The notes under the pieces are model-generated. The model had not been told where the DNA came from and searched no databases. It saw nothing but the letters and a program-made list of their open reading frames with translations. This document shows positions 63,135 through 64,000 of a stretch of DNA of 64,000 nucleotides, in pieces; position 1 is the stretch's first letter; each line of letters opens with the position of its first letter. Source of the DNA: Evansella cellulosilytica DSM 2522. GTDB taxonomy: Bacteria; Bacillota; Bacilli; Bacillales; Salisediminibacteriaceae. A program made the position numbers and the translations under genes. The stretch lies in assembly GCF_000177235.2 (NCBI RefSeq), contig NC_014829.1:4092001-4156000 (forward strand), read 5' to 3'.

Positions 63135-64000
63135 GTGTTTAAGCAGCTAGTGTGGGGGAAGAAGAAGCTACTTGTTACGTTAGTATTGTTGTTATTATTG
63201 GGTACGATTGCTCCTAGTATTATCGGAGCTGGTGGACAGGCTCAAAATAGTGGCCCTACTGTCATCATGAACGCAGGTGATTTGTATGATGTTCAATATA
63301 ACTTAGATGGCGACTACATACTTGGTGCAGATATTAATTTGTCTGTATACCCTAATTGGGTGCCGCTCGGAGGCGACTTTAATGGTAGTCCATTTACAGG
63401 TACCTTTGATGGTAATGGATACAAAATTACTGGTTTAACGATAAGTCGTTGGAATGAAAATAATTTAGGATTGTTTGGTGAGGTCGTTCACGGAGAAATT
63501 AAGAATGTTACAGTTGAAGCCGGCTTATTTAGAGGAAATGATAATATCGGCGGATTAGTTGGGAATATGGTAGGAGGAGTTATTGAAAATAGCCATGTAA
63601 CTAACGGTTATTTTGTAGCAGAGAATTATGTAGGTGGACTCGTTGGTAGGTACAACGGGACCACAATAGTTGATAGTAGCGCTAACGTAAGTATAGAAGG
63701 ATTTGGTAATTATGTAGGTGGGTTGATGGGAGGCGGTCAATTCGGTACGATTGACAATAGTTTTGCAACAGGAGATGTAGAGGGCGTTTCTTTCGTTGGT
63801 GGATTACTTGGTGGTAATGCAAATGGGGAGGTAACAAATTCTTATGCGACTGGCGATGTTTTAGGTGACTCTAGTGTAGGTGGACTCATCGGAATTTTCA
63901 TGGGTGGCGGCGGAAGTTTTTATTACGTAAAACAAAGCTATGCATCTGGAAATGTCGAAGGTGATCTAAATGTCGGTGGTTTAGTTGGTACAGTTGATGG
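63135..64000 (+). CDS. Secreted GLUG-repeat surface protein (3' partial)
   Basis: GTG at 63135 behind GATGAGGTGG; open to the window end (288 codons visible). A basic start (MFKQLVWGKKK), a hydrophobic signal core and a likely cleavage site near AGGQAQ are followed by a beta-rich region (GTFDGNGYKITGL) and GLUG motifs (GGLVG, VGGLVGRYNG, VGGLMGGG, VGGLLGGN, VGGLIG) spaced about 30 residues apart with N/S-YA(T/S)G(D/N)V between them. GLUG repeats occur in bacterial surface adhesins and IgA-protease-like proteins. Sorting signal and full size lie beyond the window. Confidence 0.88.
   Translation, partial: MFKQLVWGKKKLLVTLVLLLLLGTIAPSIIGAGGQAQNSGPTVIMNAGDLYDVQYNLDGDYILGADINLSVYPNWVPLGGDFNGSPFTGTFDGNGYKITGLTISRWNENNLGLFGEVVHGEIKNVTVEAGLFRGNDNIGGLVGNMVGGVIENSHVTNGYFVAENYVGGLVGRYNGTTIVDSSANVSIEGFGNYVGGLMGGGQFGTIDNSFATGDVEGVSFVGGLLGGNANGEVTNSYATGDVLGDSSVGGLIGIFMGGGGSFYYVKQSYASGNVEGDLNVGGLVGTVD

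Overview
The window looks like chromosomal DNA of a low-GC, Gram-positive Bacillaceae species. The sequence evidence is AGGAGG-type ribosome sites, TTG and GTG starts, lipoprotein lipoboxes, LPxTG sorting signals, a PspA gene behind a sigma-W-like promoter, a GlpP antiterminator, and maltodextrin ABC genes of Bacillus Mdx type. Strongly acidic surface proteins would suit an alkaliphile or halotolerant species, but that is inference. There are no rRNA or tRNA genes and no CRISPR array.

1-15 kb: after the tail of an MMPL-type exporter and a tandem 285-bp repeat, a block on the minus strand handles starch. In transcription order it is a LacI-type repressor, MdxE, MdxF, MdxG, a GH31 alpha-glucosidase, and two paralogous wall-anchored GH13 amylases with starch-binding domains. 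Four TTAAACGTTTAA operators lie before the repressor, and one overlaps its probable promoter. 15-21 kb: a second minus-strand operon (GlpP, phosphodiesterase, two permeases, binding protein, HAD phosphatase) looks like a glycerophosphodiester scavenging system. It has a strong terminator between glpP and the rest, the expected kind of GlpP target. Neither ABC importer has its own ATPase gene here.

21-33 kb: a luciferase-like monooxygenase with a divergent HxlR regulator, a transglutaminase-like protein, a PAS-PAS-AGDEF-EAL protein, an ABC-2 exporter, msrA and several small genes. Two long tandem arrays lie here. Both have a 52-bp unit and share the core CTTTCTCGG(G/A)TAG although the rest of the unit differs. 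A stand-alone N-terminal domain of glutamine synthetase follows the second array.

33-39 kb: a membrane-stress cluster. pspA, a lipoprotein gene and a TPM-domain gene each have their own TGAAAC-N16/17-CGT(A/C) promoter, the form used by ECF sigma factors such as sigma-W. A CAP-domain protein follows.

40-63 kb: a region full of a hairpin repeat with the core GGACGGTTC (about 30 occurrences, none noticed before 40 kb) and six copies of a larger 285-370-bp foldback repeat. They sit mostly just after stop codons, some act as likely terminators, and one supplies the last codons of a diguanylate cyclase gene. Between them lie chemoreceptors, an orphan PTS EIIC, a wall-anchored nuclease, a serine hydrolase, and a plus-strand signalling cluster: KaiC-like ATPase, LuxR-type HTH protein, EAL protein, MCP and 7TM-PAS-GGDEF protein. 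The window ends inside a secreted GLUG-repeat protein.
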